Assembly (NCBI RefSeq): GCF_009177065.1
Contig: NZ_WEZF01000010.1
Span: 1-64,000 of the forward strand
Length of the DNA: 64,000 bases
DNA from: Tautonia marina
GTDB lineage: Bacteria; Planctomycetota; Planctomycetia; Isosphaerales; Isosphaeraceae
Direction of reading: 5' to 3'
Part shown: piece by piece, positions 56,403 to 64,000 of the stretch
Layout: every line of letters begins with the position of its first letter
Numbering within the stretch: position 1 is the stretch's first letter
Position numbers and translations under genes: made by a program
The notes under the pieces: model-generated
The model's input: only the letters and a program-made list of their open reading frames with translations
What the model was told of the DNA's origin: nothing
The model's database searches: none

Positions 56403-58129
56403 CGGATATCGGTGAACTCGTAGTCAGGATCAAGGCCGACGCTGCTCAACTGGAGCGCGAGATCAAGAAGGCGAACGGCGTCGTCAAGAAGAGCGCAGGA
56501 GAGATGGAGCTTTCCGTCAGCAGCCTGCGTCGGCAGTTCATCGCACTGACCGCGGCCATCGGCGGAGCCCAGATCGTTCGGTCGATCATGACCTACGAGA
56601 AGCTGCAAGCGTCGCTCAAGACCGTGACGGGCTCCGCCGAGGCTGCCAGTCGGGCTTTCTCCCTGATCGAGGGCTTCGCTGCGACGACCCCGTTTTCGCT
56701 GGAGCAGGTAACTGCCGCATTCATCAAGCTGAAGGCCCTTGGCCTGACTCCTTCCGAGGAAGCGTTGCGCTCCTACGGGAACACCGCCTCCGCGATGGGC
56801 AAGTCTCTCAATCAGATGATCGAGGCCGTCGCCGACGCGACTACCGGTGAGTTTGAACGCCTGAAGGAGTTCGGGATTAAGACCCGCCAGGAAGGCGACT
56901 CCGTGGTGTTCACCTTCCAGGGGATGTCGACCAAGGTCGGTAAGAATGCGGCGGAGATCGAAGGCTATCTCCGCAAGATCGGCGACGTGAACTTCGCCGG
57001 GGCGATGAAAGAGCAGGAGAACACGGTCAGCACCGCCCTGTCCAACATGGGGGACAGTTTCGGCAAGCTTGCCAAGCAGATCGGCGACGCCGGCCTCAGC
57101 GAGATCATCATCGCGATTGCTAACACGATCCGCTCAATGAACGAGGAGATGGCGGAGACGATCCGCCTGATGACTCAGATCAATCAGGCAGGCACGGCGA
57201 ACAATACTGCCTCTCCGATCGACCTTCAGGACAACTTCCCCACCACGACGGATCGGATGCGATTTGGCCAGCGCCCGAGGAGGGCATCGCAGGTCAGCGA
57301 CACCCCATTCGGCCCTGAGTTTCAGCAGCCACGGTCCGCTTCCGTGGACGAGAAGGCGGTCGAGAGGATCAAGAAGGGGCGAGAGGCGCTGTCAGACTAC
57401 AACCGCGCCCTCCGCGAGGAGCAAGTGCTTCTCGGCCTCTCTGGCCGCGACCGGGCTGCGCAGGAGTCGAGATTTCGCGTGGAGGAGATAGCCCGCAAAA
57501 GCGGCATCAAGCTCACAAATGAGCAGATCGAGGCGAACGCCGAACTCGCGGCCTCGAATTACGACCTGCAGGAGGCGCAGGAAAAAATGAAAGAATCTAT
57601 GCGGGAGGCGGAGCAGATCCGCGCCCTGTTCTACGATCGCCTGACCAGCAGCCTGACCGACGTAGTGTTCCGCGCCAACAGCGCCCGCGACGCAATGCTC
57701 GGGTTCGCCGAATCCATCGCCCGCGCCGCCTTCGAGCGAAAGGTTGCCGGGCCGCTGGCAGATGCCCTAGTCGGCAGAAACGGCGGAACCGGCCTGTTGG
57801 ACAGTGTCTTCGACAGCATTGGCGGCGCGTTCGGAGGCTTCTTCGCAGACGGTGGCCGCCCTCCAGTGGGCGTCCCGTCCATCGTCGGTGAGCGCGGGCC
57901 GGAGCTATTCGTGCCTGATTCAGCCGGCACCGTCATCCCGAACCACTCGCTCGGCGGGCAGTCCGTGACCGTGTACCAGAGCTTCAACCTGAACCCGGGG
58001 GCCACCGAGCAGACCGTGGCCCAGCTCCGCAACCTGGTGCCGAGCATCATGGCCGAGACCAAGGCCGCGGTGTTCGCCGAAATGCAGCGTGGCGGCACGG
58101 GTAGCAAGATCATCGGAGCGAGGAACTGA
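56399..58129 (+). CDS. Tape measure protein (576 aa)
   Basis: The tape measure protein sets tail length. The opening IGELVVRIKADAAQLEREIKKANGVVKKSAGEMELSVSSLRRQFIALTAAIGG and the following TYEKLQASLKTVTGSAEAASRAFSLIEGFAATTPFSLEQVTAAF is typical of the lambda-type family. The end has AGGFFADGGRPPVGVPSIVGERGPELFVPDSAGTVIPNHSL, also typical. At 576 residues it is short, which suggests a short siphovirus tail. Confidence 0.88.
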   Translation: MTDIGELVVRIKADAAQLEREIKKANGVVKKSAGEMELSVSSLRRQFIALTAAIGGAQIVRSIMTYEKLQASLKTVTGSAEAASRAFSLIEGFAATTPFSLEQVTAAFIKLKALGLTPSEEALRSYGNTASAMGKSLNQMIEAVADATTGEFERLKEFGIKTRQEGDSVVFTFQGMSTKVGKNAAEIEGYLRKIGDVNFAGAMKEQENTVSTALSNMGDSFGKLAKQIGDAGLSEIIIAIANTIRSMNEEMAETIRLMTQINQAGTANNTASPIDLQDNFPTTTDRMRFGQRPRRASQVSDTPFGPEFQQPRSASVDEKAVERIKKGREALSDYNRALREEQVLLGLSGRDRAAQESRFRVEEIARKSGIKLTNEQIEANAELAASNYDLQEAQEKMKESMREAEQIRALFYDRLTSSLTDVVFRANSARDAMLGFAESIARAAFERKVAGPLADALVGRNGGTGLLDSVFDSIGGAFGGFFADGGRPPVGVPSIVGERGPELFVPDSAGTVIPNHSLGGQSVTVYQSFNLNPGATEQTVAQLRNLVPSIMAETKAAVFAEMQRGGTGSKIIGARN

Positions 58130-58734
58130 TGCCCATCGACATGCCCACCCTCCCAGGATTCAACGGCAGCCGCTTCGGTTTGGAGACAAATACCCAGCGG
58201 TTCGAGAGCCCCTTCACCCGCTCCGTGCAGCGAGTCGCCCTCGGCGGCTCCCGATGGATCGCGACCTACAGCCTCCCCCCGATGAAGCGGGAGCGGGCCG
58301 CCGAGTGGCAGGCCTTCTTCCTGAATCTGGAGGGCGGGGCGAACACGTTCAACGCCTTCGACCCGGACGCAAGGCGTCCGCGAGGGGTGGCGACTGGCTC
58401 GCCGCTTGTGAAGGGCGGTTCCCAGACCGGCAGCACGCTGAACATCGACGGCGCGACCGCGAACATCCTGGCATGGCTCCGGCCCGGCGACTACTTCTCG
58501 GTGAACGGCGAGTTGAAGATGGTCACCGCCCCGGCGAACACGGACAGCAGCGGTGAGGCGACGATCAGCTTCAAGCCCGCCTTGCGGAACAGCCCCCCGG
58601 ACAATACGCCCATCATTCTCGACAAGCCGACCTGCACCATGGCCCTGGTGGACGACCAGCAGGCCATCTGGGAGTGCGACGTGGTCGGTCTGTACCAGCC
58701 TAAGACGTTCTCGGCGATCGAGGTGTTTAGCTGA
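58129..58734 (+). CDS. Distal tail-type protein (201 aa)
   Basis: The sequence SRFGLETNTQRFESPFTRSVQRVALGGSRWIATYSLPPMKRERAAEWQAFFLNLEGG resembles the gene product encoded after the tape measure in many siphophages. It continues with ANTFNAFDPDARRPRG. It probably forms the ring at the end of the tail tube. It overlaps the tape measure stop by one base. Confidence 0.7.
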   Translation: MPIDMPTLPGFNGSRFGLETNTQRFESPFTRSVQRVALGGSRWIATYSLPPMKRERAAEWQAFFLNLEGGANTFNAFDPDARRPRGVATGSPLVKGGSQTGSTLNIDGATANILAWLRPGDYFSVNGELKMVTAPANTDSSGEATISFKPALRNSPPDNTPIILDKPTCTMALVDDQQAIWECDVVGLYQPKTFSAIEVFS

Positions 58735-58743
58735 GGAACGGCT

Positions 58744-58959
58744 CTACTGGACCACTACGTGCCTGCCCATGAACAGGAGATGGAGGCCCGTTGCCCGGTC
58801 GTAGTAGATGACGAACAGCGGTCGGCCTTCCGAATCCGTTGCCCTCATCAAGTGGCACAGCTCGTGTCGTTTAACCCTGACGCAGCCGCCGAGATTCGCC
58901 TGATCGATGGCGGACTCCAGCGCAGCCTGCTGGGAAGGTCGATTCGATTCGGTCTCCAT
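58744..58959 (-). CDS. Small minus-strand moron gene (71 aa)
   Basis: This frame reads opposite to all late genes in the gap of 268 bp between the distal tail gene and the GH16 gene. The product SQQAALESAIDQANLGGCVRVKRHELCHLMRATDSEGRPLFVIYYDRATGLHLLFMG looks like a genuine small alpha-beta protein. No competing plus-strand frame there is convincing. It is probably a moron expressed independently; no family is recognised. Confidence 0.5.
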   Translation of the reverse strand: METESNRPSQQAALESAIDQANLGGCVRVKRHELCHLMRATDSEGRPLFVIYYDRATGLHLLFMGRHVVVQ

Positions 58960-59002
58960 ACGCCGTCAACCGTATCAGAAACAACATAGCCGTCAACGAT
59001 TT

Positions 59003-59917
59003 ATGACCGACACCCTGAACCTAGACCGCGCCATCCCGACCCTGACCGAGGAATTCGACCGCCTGCTCGAGTGGCGACGGGGCTGCACGCAGGTAGACGC
59101 CAAGCCGCTCCCGTTGAACGACCCCGGCTTCAATTGGGCCGCCGGATACGTCTGGAACCACCCGATCGTAGGCCCTGACGCGCCGAAGGAGAAGTGGCCC
59201 GCAAAGAAAGCCGCCTCCTACCCGGCGTGGACCTCGAACCTTGGCTCCGGCGCCGTGGATGTCTGTCCGAATGGCGACATGATCCGCAGAATGGGCCGCA
59301 GCCTGGGGCCGTTCGACCTGTCGGGCAGCCAGGAACTTCTGGTATCGGCGAAGCCGCTGCCCGCCTACCTGGCCAAGACCGTTGGCCCCCAGGACCGGGT
59401 GAACGGCGCGGCCCCCGCCTACATGGGCGGGGCCTTCGTCAGCTTCCCCTACTCGCAGACCTTCGGCGTGTTCGAGATGCGGGCAAGGATCGCCAAAGGC
59501 AAGGGCCTCTGGCCTGCGTTCTGGCTGCTGCCGTGCGACCACTCCTGGCCGCCCGAGATCGACGTGATGGAGGTGCTCGGCAAGAGCCCCGAGACCGTCG
59601 TCTCGACCCTCCACTTCAAGGACCCGTCCGGCAAGCACAAGCAGGCGTCCGGGATCCTCAAGGGGGCTGACCTGAGCCTCGCAGTCCACGATTACGCCGT
59701 GGACTGGGGGCCGGAGGTCATCCGCTTCTACCTCGACGGCCGCCTGTTCTTCACCCATCCGACCCCTGCCTCCATGAAGAAGCCGCATTACCTGATCGTT
59801 GACCACGCCGTCGGCGGCCCGAAAAGCTGGCCAGGAGCGCCAGACGCGACCACCAAATTCCCCGCCCAGATGAGGATCTCCCACATCCGCGCCTGGCAGC
59901 GGCCCGAGTACCTATGA
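59003..59917 (+). CDS. GH16-family glycoside hydrolase in the tail module (304 aa)
   Basis: GH16 enzymes cut beta-glucans and related polysaccharides. The segment SQTFGVFEMRARIAKGKGLWPAFWLLPCD leads to the catalytic signature EIDVMEVLG, with nucleophile Glu185, Asp187 and acid/base Glu190. The later HDYAVDWGPEVIRFYLDGRLFFTHPTP and RAWQRPEYL also fit. No signal peptide is present, so the protein is probably part of the virion. The ATG at 59003 has no good ribosome site, so the start is uncertain. Confidence 0.85.
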   Translation: MTDTLNLDRAIPTLTEEFDRLLEWRRGCTQVDAKPLPLNDPGFNWAAGYVWNHPIVGPDAPKEKWPAKKAASYPAWTSNLGSGAVDVCPNGDMIRRMGRSLGPFDLSGSQELLVSAKPLPAYLAKTVGPQDRVNGAAPAYMGGAFVSFPYSQTFGVFEMRARIAKGKGLWPAFWLLPCDHSWPPEIDVMEVLGKSPETVVSTLHFKDPSGKHKQASGILKGADLSLAVHDYAVDWGPEVIRFYLDGRLFFTHPTPASMKKPHYLIVDHAVGGPKSWPGAPDATTKFPAQMRISHIRAWQRPEYL

Positions 59918-60489
59918 CCGGAACCCGCGACGCAGCCACCGCCACCCTGACCGCCGCCGAGCAGGACCTCATCCTGCCCGTGCTGTTCGCCAAGCTGGAG
60001 TTCGACAGCGGCGACGTGCTGGCCCATTCCTGGCTGGGCGAGATCACCTGGGGAGGCGACACCTACCTCGGCATCGGCCAGTTCGGCGGGGTGAGCCCGG
60101 CGGGCGAGCCGAGCGACCTTTCTCGCTCCGGCCTGTCCCTGACGCTCTCGAACATCCCCGGTGCCATGGGGGCGCTCGTCCTGGGCGAGTACTACCAGCG
60201 CCGCCGGGCCACGCTGTATCTGGGCTACCTCGACCAGACGACGATGCAACTCGTGGACGACCCCGTGATCGTCTACCGCGGCCGCATGGACAACTCGCGC
60301 ATCAAGCAGGACGGGAAGACCTTCACGGTGACGGTCAACGTCGAGAGCGCCTTCGCCGCGTGGGACAAGCCGCAGATCAGGCGGTTCAACAACGCCTATC
60401 AGCAGTCGGTGTACCCCGGCGACCGGGGCTTCGAGTTCGCGGAGCAGGCAGCGGATAAACAAGTAGTTTGGGGCGGGAAGCTGACGTGA
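59914..60489 (+). CDS. Tail tip-associated protein, DUF2163-like plan (191 aa)
   Basis: The sequence LILPVLFAKLEFDSGDVLAHSWLGEITWGGDTYLGIGQFGGVSPAGEP, then LSRSGLSLTLSNI and RRRATLYLGYLD is typical of the siphophage protein encoded before the cell-wall hydrolase and tip genes. It likely belongs to the baseplate/tip. The ATG overlaps the GH16 stop by 4 bp. Confidence 0.75.
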   Translation: MTGTRDAATATLTAAEQDLILPVLFAKLEFDSGDVLAHSWLGEITWGGDTYLGIGQFGGVSPAGEPSDLSRSGLSLTLSNIPGAMGALVLGEYYQRRRATLYLGYLDQTTMQLVDDPVIVYRGRMDNSRIKQDGKTFTVTVNVESAFAAWDKPQIRRFNNAYQQSVYPGDRGFEFAEQAADKQVVWGGKLT

Positions 60490-60881
60490 GGAATGAGGGC
60501 TGGGAGGCAATTCTCGCCGAGCACATCGAGCAGGCGAGGAACAATGCATTTGAATGGGGCATGAACGACTGCGCCCTCTGGTCAGCCGACTGGGTCAGGA
60601 AGGCCACGGGCGAGGACTTCGCCTCGACCTGGCGCGGCCGGTACACGACCGAGACTGAGCTGAACGCCCTGCTGGCCGCGATGGACATCGAGTCGCCGGG
60701 CGACATCGCCTCCGAGCACCTGCCCGAGATGGACGTGCCGTTCGCCCAGCGGGGCGACATCGTGCTGCACCCGCAAGGCTGCCTCGGCATCTGCAACGGC
60801 CTGGACAGCTACTTCCTTATGGAACAGGGCGTGACCCGCATCCGCACCCGCAACTGCGTCAAAGCCTGGGCGGTGCGCTGA
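60486..60881 (+). CDS. NlpC/P60-like tail peptidase (131 aa)
   Basis: The GTG start at 60486 overlaps the previous stop. The segment FEWGMNDCALWSADWVRKATGEDF holds the probable catalytic cysteine in NDCALW. FAQRGDIVLHPQGCLGICNG carries a possible histidine. The layout matches the DUF6950 and NlpC/P60-like proteins of phage tail tips, which open the peptidoglycan or aid assembly. Activity is inferred. Confidence 0.75.
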   Translation: MRNEGWEAILAEHIEQARNNAFEWGMNDCALWSADWVRKATGEDFASTWRGRYTTETELNALLAAMDIESPGDIASEHLPEMDVPFAQRGDIVLHPQGCLGICNGLDSYFLMEQGVTRIRTRNCVKAWAVR

Positions 60882-63508
60882 TGGGTCCGGCTGTTCCCGT
60901 CGTCGCGGCCCTCGCCGGCGCGGCAGCATCCTCGGCCATCGGGGCGACCGCCATCGGCGGCGCTTTCACCGTGGGCCTCCTGAACGCGGGCATCGGCTTC
61001 AGCGCGGGTGGCGCCATCGCATTCACGGGGGCCATCGCGGGCTTTGCCGTGTCCACGGCGGTGAACGCCGTCGGCAGCCGCATGGTCTCGAGCAAGCCCA
61101 AGCCGGGCGCGAACACCGCCCAGGAGGTTCGCGGCCAATCGGTCATGGTCCGCTCCTCGGTCGAGAGCCACAAGATCATCTACGGCCAGACCCGCGTTTC
61201 CGGCCCCATCGTGCTGGTCACCACCACGAACAGCGGTCCCGATTCCACCGGCGCGACGGTGACGGCCGACAACCTGTTCCTGCACATGGTCATCCCTCTT
61301 GCCGGGCACGAGGTGGAGGAGATCGGCACCGTTTATCTGAACGACGTGGCTGTCAGCCTCGACGGCAACGGCTTCGTGCAGACCGCCCCGTACCTGAAGG
61401 ACGGCAAGTCCTACGTCCGCATCAAGAAATACCTGGGAACCGCCAGCCAGACGGCGGACCCGCTGCTTATGGCGGAAGTGTCGAGCTGGACCTCGGCCCA
61501 CCGCCTGCAGGGCATCCCGTACCTCTACATTCGGATGCAGTGGAACCCGGACGTCTACCCGAACGGCACGCCCAACGTCAGCGCCGTGGTCAAGGGCAAG
61601 AAGGTCTACGACCCCCGCAGCGGGCTGACCGCCTGGACCGACAACTCCGCCCTGTGCGCCCGCGACTACCTCGCGTCCGATTACGGCTTCAACGTCGACG
61701 CCGACGAGTTGAACGACGACTTCTTCGAGGCCGCCGCCAACGTCTGCGACGAATCCGTGGCCCTCAACGCCGGCGGCACCCAGAAGCGGTACACGACCAA
61801 TGGCGTGATCGACACGGCGGCCTCCCCGCTCGACAACCTGAACGCTCTGGTCGCGGCCATGGCCGGTACGGTCACCTACGTCCAGGGCAAGTTCCGGGCC
61901 TACGCGGGCGCCTACGACGCCCCGGTCGGCGACATCGACCTGGACATGGTGGTGGACGGCATCGACGTGGTCGAGAGCCCGCCCCGCCAGGACCTGTTCA
62001 ACCGCGTGCAGGGCACCTACGTCGACCCGAACAAGAACTGGCAGCCGACCGATTTCCCACCGGTCACGAACAGCCTGTACGAGACGCAGGACGGGGGCGA
62101 GGTCATCCCCCGCGACGTGGTGCTGACGCTCACCAACCACCCCGAGGCCGCCCAGCGCATCGCCAAGATCATCCTGGAGCAGGGACGCCAGGGCATCCAG
62201 GTTGAGCTGAAGCTCAAGCACAGCGCCCTGTCCTACGCCGTGTGGGACACCGTGACGCTCACCAACACCCCGCTCGGCTGGGAGAGCAAGGTCTTCCGCA
62301 TCAGTAACTTGCAGACGGAGGGCATCGGTCCGATCACCCTGAGCCTCCAGGAGGAGAGCGCGGCCAGCTACGACTGGGCGGCCGGTCAGGCGTCCACCTA
62401 CGACGCGGCCCCGGACACGAACCTGCCCAGCCCGTTCAACGTGGCACCGCCCGTGTCGCTGACCGTGACCGAGGACTTGTACGTCACCCGCGAGGGGGAC
62501 GGCGTGAAGGCGAAGGCCATCATGAGCTGGGTCGCCTCGCCGGACGCCTTCATCTATCTATACCAGCCCGAATACAAGCTCGCGTCCGATACCGAGTGGA
62601 TCCCGCTACCGCGTACCCCTTCTACGACCGCCGAGGTGTTGGACATCGCGCCGGACATCTACAACTTCCGGGTCAAGGCGATCAACACGCTGAACGCTTC
62701 GTCGGTGTACACCGAGACCACCAAACAGATCTCGGGCCTCGCGGCCCCGCCGACCGCCCCGCAGAACCTCTACTGGACGGCCATCGGCGGGTTGGCCTAC
62801 CTGAATTGGGCTCCGTCCCCCGACCTCGACGTGCGCATCGGCGGCAAGTACGTCTTCCGCTACTCGCCGGACACTTCGGACGGGTGGGCGAACAGCACCA
62901 CCATCGGCAACGCCGTGCCGGGCAGTTCGTCGCAGGCTCTCCTGCCGCTCAAGACGGGCATATATCTGGTGAAGGCCGAGGACTCAAGCGGCGTGCAGTC
63001 ATCCACCACCTCCAGCGTCATCGTGACGCAGGACACGATTTACGCCCTGTCGGTCATTGCCACGTTGACCGAGGACCCCACGTTCGGCGGTTCGAAGACC
63101 AACTGCTCGGTCTCCGGTGGCGTTCTCTCGCTCACCGACACAACCCTGCCCGGGACGTACCTGTTCAGCAGCAAGATGGACCTCGGGAGCGTAAAGCGGG
63201 TGCGCCTCACTGCGAAGTTAAAGGCCGCCGTGGTGAACCCATCCGACTTGTTCGACAGCCGCTCCGGATTGTTCGACGACGCGGAAGGCAGTTTCGACGG
63301 TGACGACACCGCGTCCGCTGATGCCGTGGTGTTCGTGCGGTCAACGCAGACTGATCCCAACGGCAGCCCGACGTGGACGGCTTGGAACCGACTGGATTCC
63401 GGTGAGTTCGTGGCAAGAGGGTTCGACTTCAAGGTAGAGCTGGTGTCATACGACTCAGCGTTCAACATCGAGATCAGCGAATTAGAAGCAGAAGCAGCGG
63501 AGTTGTAA
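60881..63508 (+). CDS. Central tail tip protein, lambda gpJ-like (875 aa)
   Basis: The N-terminal 70 residues are glycine- and alanine-rich and hydrophobic (AALAGAAASSAIGATAIGG...), as in many tail tip proteins. The tip core follows: VMVRSSVESHKIIYGQTRVSGPIVLV, HMVIPLAGHEVEEIGTVYLNDV, and QGIPYLYIRMQWNPDVYPNGTPNVSAVVKGKKVYDP. Fibronectin-type III-like domains are visible near residues 555-660 and 665-730. The protein is the hub that contacts the host. The C-terminal part is specific to this element. Confidence 0.88.
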   Translation: MGPAVPVVAALAGAAASSAIGATAIGGAFTVGLLNAGIGFSAGGAIAFTGAIAGFAVSTAVNAVGSRMVSSKPKPGANTAQEVRGQSVMVRSSVESHKIIYGQTRVSGPIVLVTTTNSGPDSTGATVTADNLFLHMVIPLAGHEVEEIGTVYLNDVAVSLDGNGFVQTAPYLKDGKSYVRIKKYLGTASQTADPLLMAEVSSWTSAHRLQGIPYLYIRMQWNPDVYPNGTPNVSAVVKGKKVYDPRSGLTAWTDNSALCARDYLASDYGFNVDADELNDDFFEAAANVCDESVALNAGGTQKRYTTNGVIDTAASPLDNLNALVAAMAGTVTYVQGKFRAYAGAYDAPVGDIDLDMVVDGIDVVESPPRQDLFNRVQGTYVDPNKNWQPTDFPPVTNSLYETQDGGEVIPRDVVLTLTNHPEAAQRIAKIILEQGRQGIQVELKLKHSALSYAVWDTVTLTNTPLGWESKVFRISNLQTEGIGPITLSLQEESAASYDWAAGQASTYDAAPDTNLPSPFNVAPPVSLTVTEDLYVTREGDGVKAKAIMSWVASPDAFIYLYQPEYKLASDTEWIPLPRTPSTTAEVLDIAPDIYNFRVKAINTLNASSVYTETTKQISGLAAPPTAPQNLYWTAIGGLAYLNWAPSPDLDVRIGGKYVFRYSPDTSDGWANSTTIGNAVPGSSSQALLPLKTGIYLVKAEDSSGVQSSTTSSVIVTQDTIYALSVIATLTEDPTFGGSKTNCSVSGGVLSLTDTTLPGTYLFSSKMDLGSVKRVRLTAKLKAAVVNPSDLFDSRSGLFDDAEGSFDGDDTASADAVVFVRSTQTDPNGSPTWTAWNRLDSGEFVARGFDFKVELVSYDSAFNIEISELEAEAAEL

Positions 63509-64000
63509 GTGTCCCAGCATGATTTGGTAATCGATAACGCCACGTTCCCGTCCGTCCGTTCCGATGTGAACAGCGCCCTCCAGGCCCTCGGCAGCACGAG
63601 CAAGGGCAACAGCCGCCCGGCCACACCGTATGCCGGGCAGTTATGGCTCGACGACAACACCCCGAGCGCCACCGTGTGGTCGCTCTACATGTACGACGGC
63701 AGCGACGACATCAAGCTGGGCGAGTTCGACAGTACGGCCAACAACTTCATGCCGTTCGTCAACGGCGTCTCCCTGACCTCGTTCCTCTCGGCCTACACCT
63801 TCCCCGGCACGGAGGCCAGCCTCGCGTCGGCGTCCACCACGAACCTCGGCTCAACCGGCGTGTTCGCCGTCTCGATCACTGGCACGACGACCATTAACTC
63901 GTTCGGCAGTTCCGCCAGCACCTCGGCCCCGCTTTATTTCATCCGGTTCACCGGCGCCCTGACCATCACCCACAACGCCACCAGCCTGATCCTGCCGGGC
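63509..64000 (+). CDS. Tail fibre-type protein, partial (164 aa visible)
   Basis: The GTG at 63509 starts directly after the tail tip stop. The opening SQHDLVIDNATFPSVRSDVNSALQALGSTSKGNSRPATPYAGQLWLDDN is a known start of siphophage tail fibre or hydrolase-associated proteins. The frame remains open to the end of the window, so the C-terminal, host-specific part is missing. Confidence 0.75.
   Translation, partial: MSQHDLVIDNATFPSVRSDVNSALQALGSTSKGNSRPATPYAGQLWLDDNTPSATVWSLYMYDGSDDIKLGEFDSTANNFMPFVNGVSLTSFLSAYTFPGTEASLASASTTNLGSTGVFAVSITGTTTINSFGSSASTSAPLYFIRFTGALTITHNATSLILPG

Noticed and set aside
60809-62221. A 470-codon minus-strand open frame under the tail tip gene.
   Set aside because: It is the antisense shadow of a clear gpJ-like gene with typical codon use; its translation shows no domain.
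1-64000. Search for tRNA genes, rRNA, CRISPR arrays and integrase/att sites.
   Set aside because: No cloverleaf with a TTCGANTC-type arm in a non-coding region, no regularly spaced repeats and no tyrosine or serine recombinase motifs were seen. Small tRNAs could still be missed by eye.

Overview
The window is a GC-rich (roughly 60-65% by eye) mobile element that carries two normally separate systems. One is an almost complete HK97-type siphovirus virion module. The other is a plasmid-like module with a MobF/TrwC-type relaxase, a VirD4/TraD-type coupling ATPase, a ParB protein, a DUF932 gene and small plasmid-type genes. The glycine-zipper outer-membrane lipoprotein, the tail genes and the use of Shine-Dalgarno sites and GTG/TTG starts point to a Gram-negative bacterial host. 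I cannot fix the class from sequence alone. No integrase, rRNA, tRNA, CRISPR array, type IV secretion mating channel, holin or endolysin is visible.

Layout. (1) 0.08-6.5 kb, minus strand: a small helix-turn-helix protein, hypothetical genes, an HNH-like nuclease, two tiny membrane proteins, the coupling ATPase (3519-5255) and ParB (5737-6525). Upstream of ParB lie three copies of the dyad GGYAAAGNTTRCC. (2) 7.1-16.7 kb, mostly plus strand: a cytosine-C5 and an N4/N6 DNA methyltransferase, a nuclease-like orphan, small plasmid-type genes separated by hairpins, a minus-strand two-gene regulator/DUF2971-like module, DUF932 and a pair of tandem paralogues. (3) 16.8-22.4 kb, plus strand: a tightly overlapping run of small early phage genes, including a MazG-like gene, a cupin, an XRE regulator and a DUF551 protein. 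(4) 22.4-25.6 kb, minus strand: the relaxase-helicase, with a near-canonical promoter that appears to make a leaderless mRNA. (5) 25.9-31.5 kb: small genes on both strands. (6) 31.4-36.3 kb, minus strand: helicase, lipoprotein, Cas4-like nuclease, DUF669 protein and Sak4-like ATPase, which form a phage recombination and replication set. (7) 36.4-40.2 kb, plus strand: a ribbon-helix-helix protein, a large primase-polymerase/helicase and a large orphan nuclease-like gene. (8) 40.2-40.5 kb: an AT-rich intergenic segment with five copies of an ATAAATCGC iteron, which is the best candidate replication origin. (9) 40.6-64 kb, plus strand: terminases, portal, head morphogenesis protein, protease, capsid, connectors, neck, tail tube, frameshifted tail chaperone, tape measure and tail tip genes. 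The last gene runs off the window.

The virion module has two unusual host-contact additions. A four-gene cassette sits at the neck: a head-closure protein extended by cadherin/Ig-like and LamG-like domains, a beta-helix protein, a small protein and a second LamG-like protein. A GH16-type glycoside hydrolase sits in the tail-tip region. Together with the relaxase and coupling protein, this suggests a phage-plasmid that can be packaged and may also be mobilised by conjugation through a helper channel. That interpretation is inference.

Several plus-strand genes (7131, 11258, 15268, 21112, 25896) are preceded by similarly organised folded leaders: a long stem often carrying CAAGG/CCTTG, then a short GC-rich hairpin about 20-40 nt before the start codon. 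I regard this repeated RNA architecture and the phage-relaxase combination as the two most interesting signals here.
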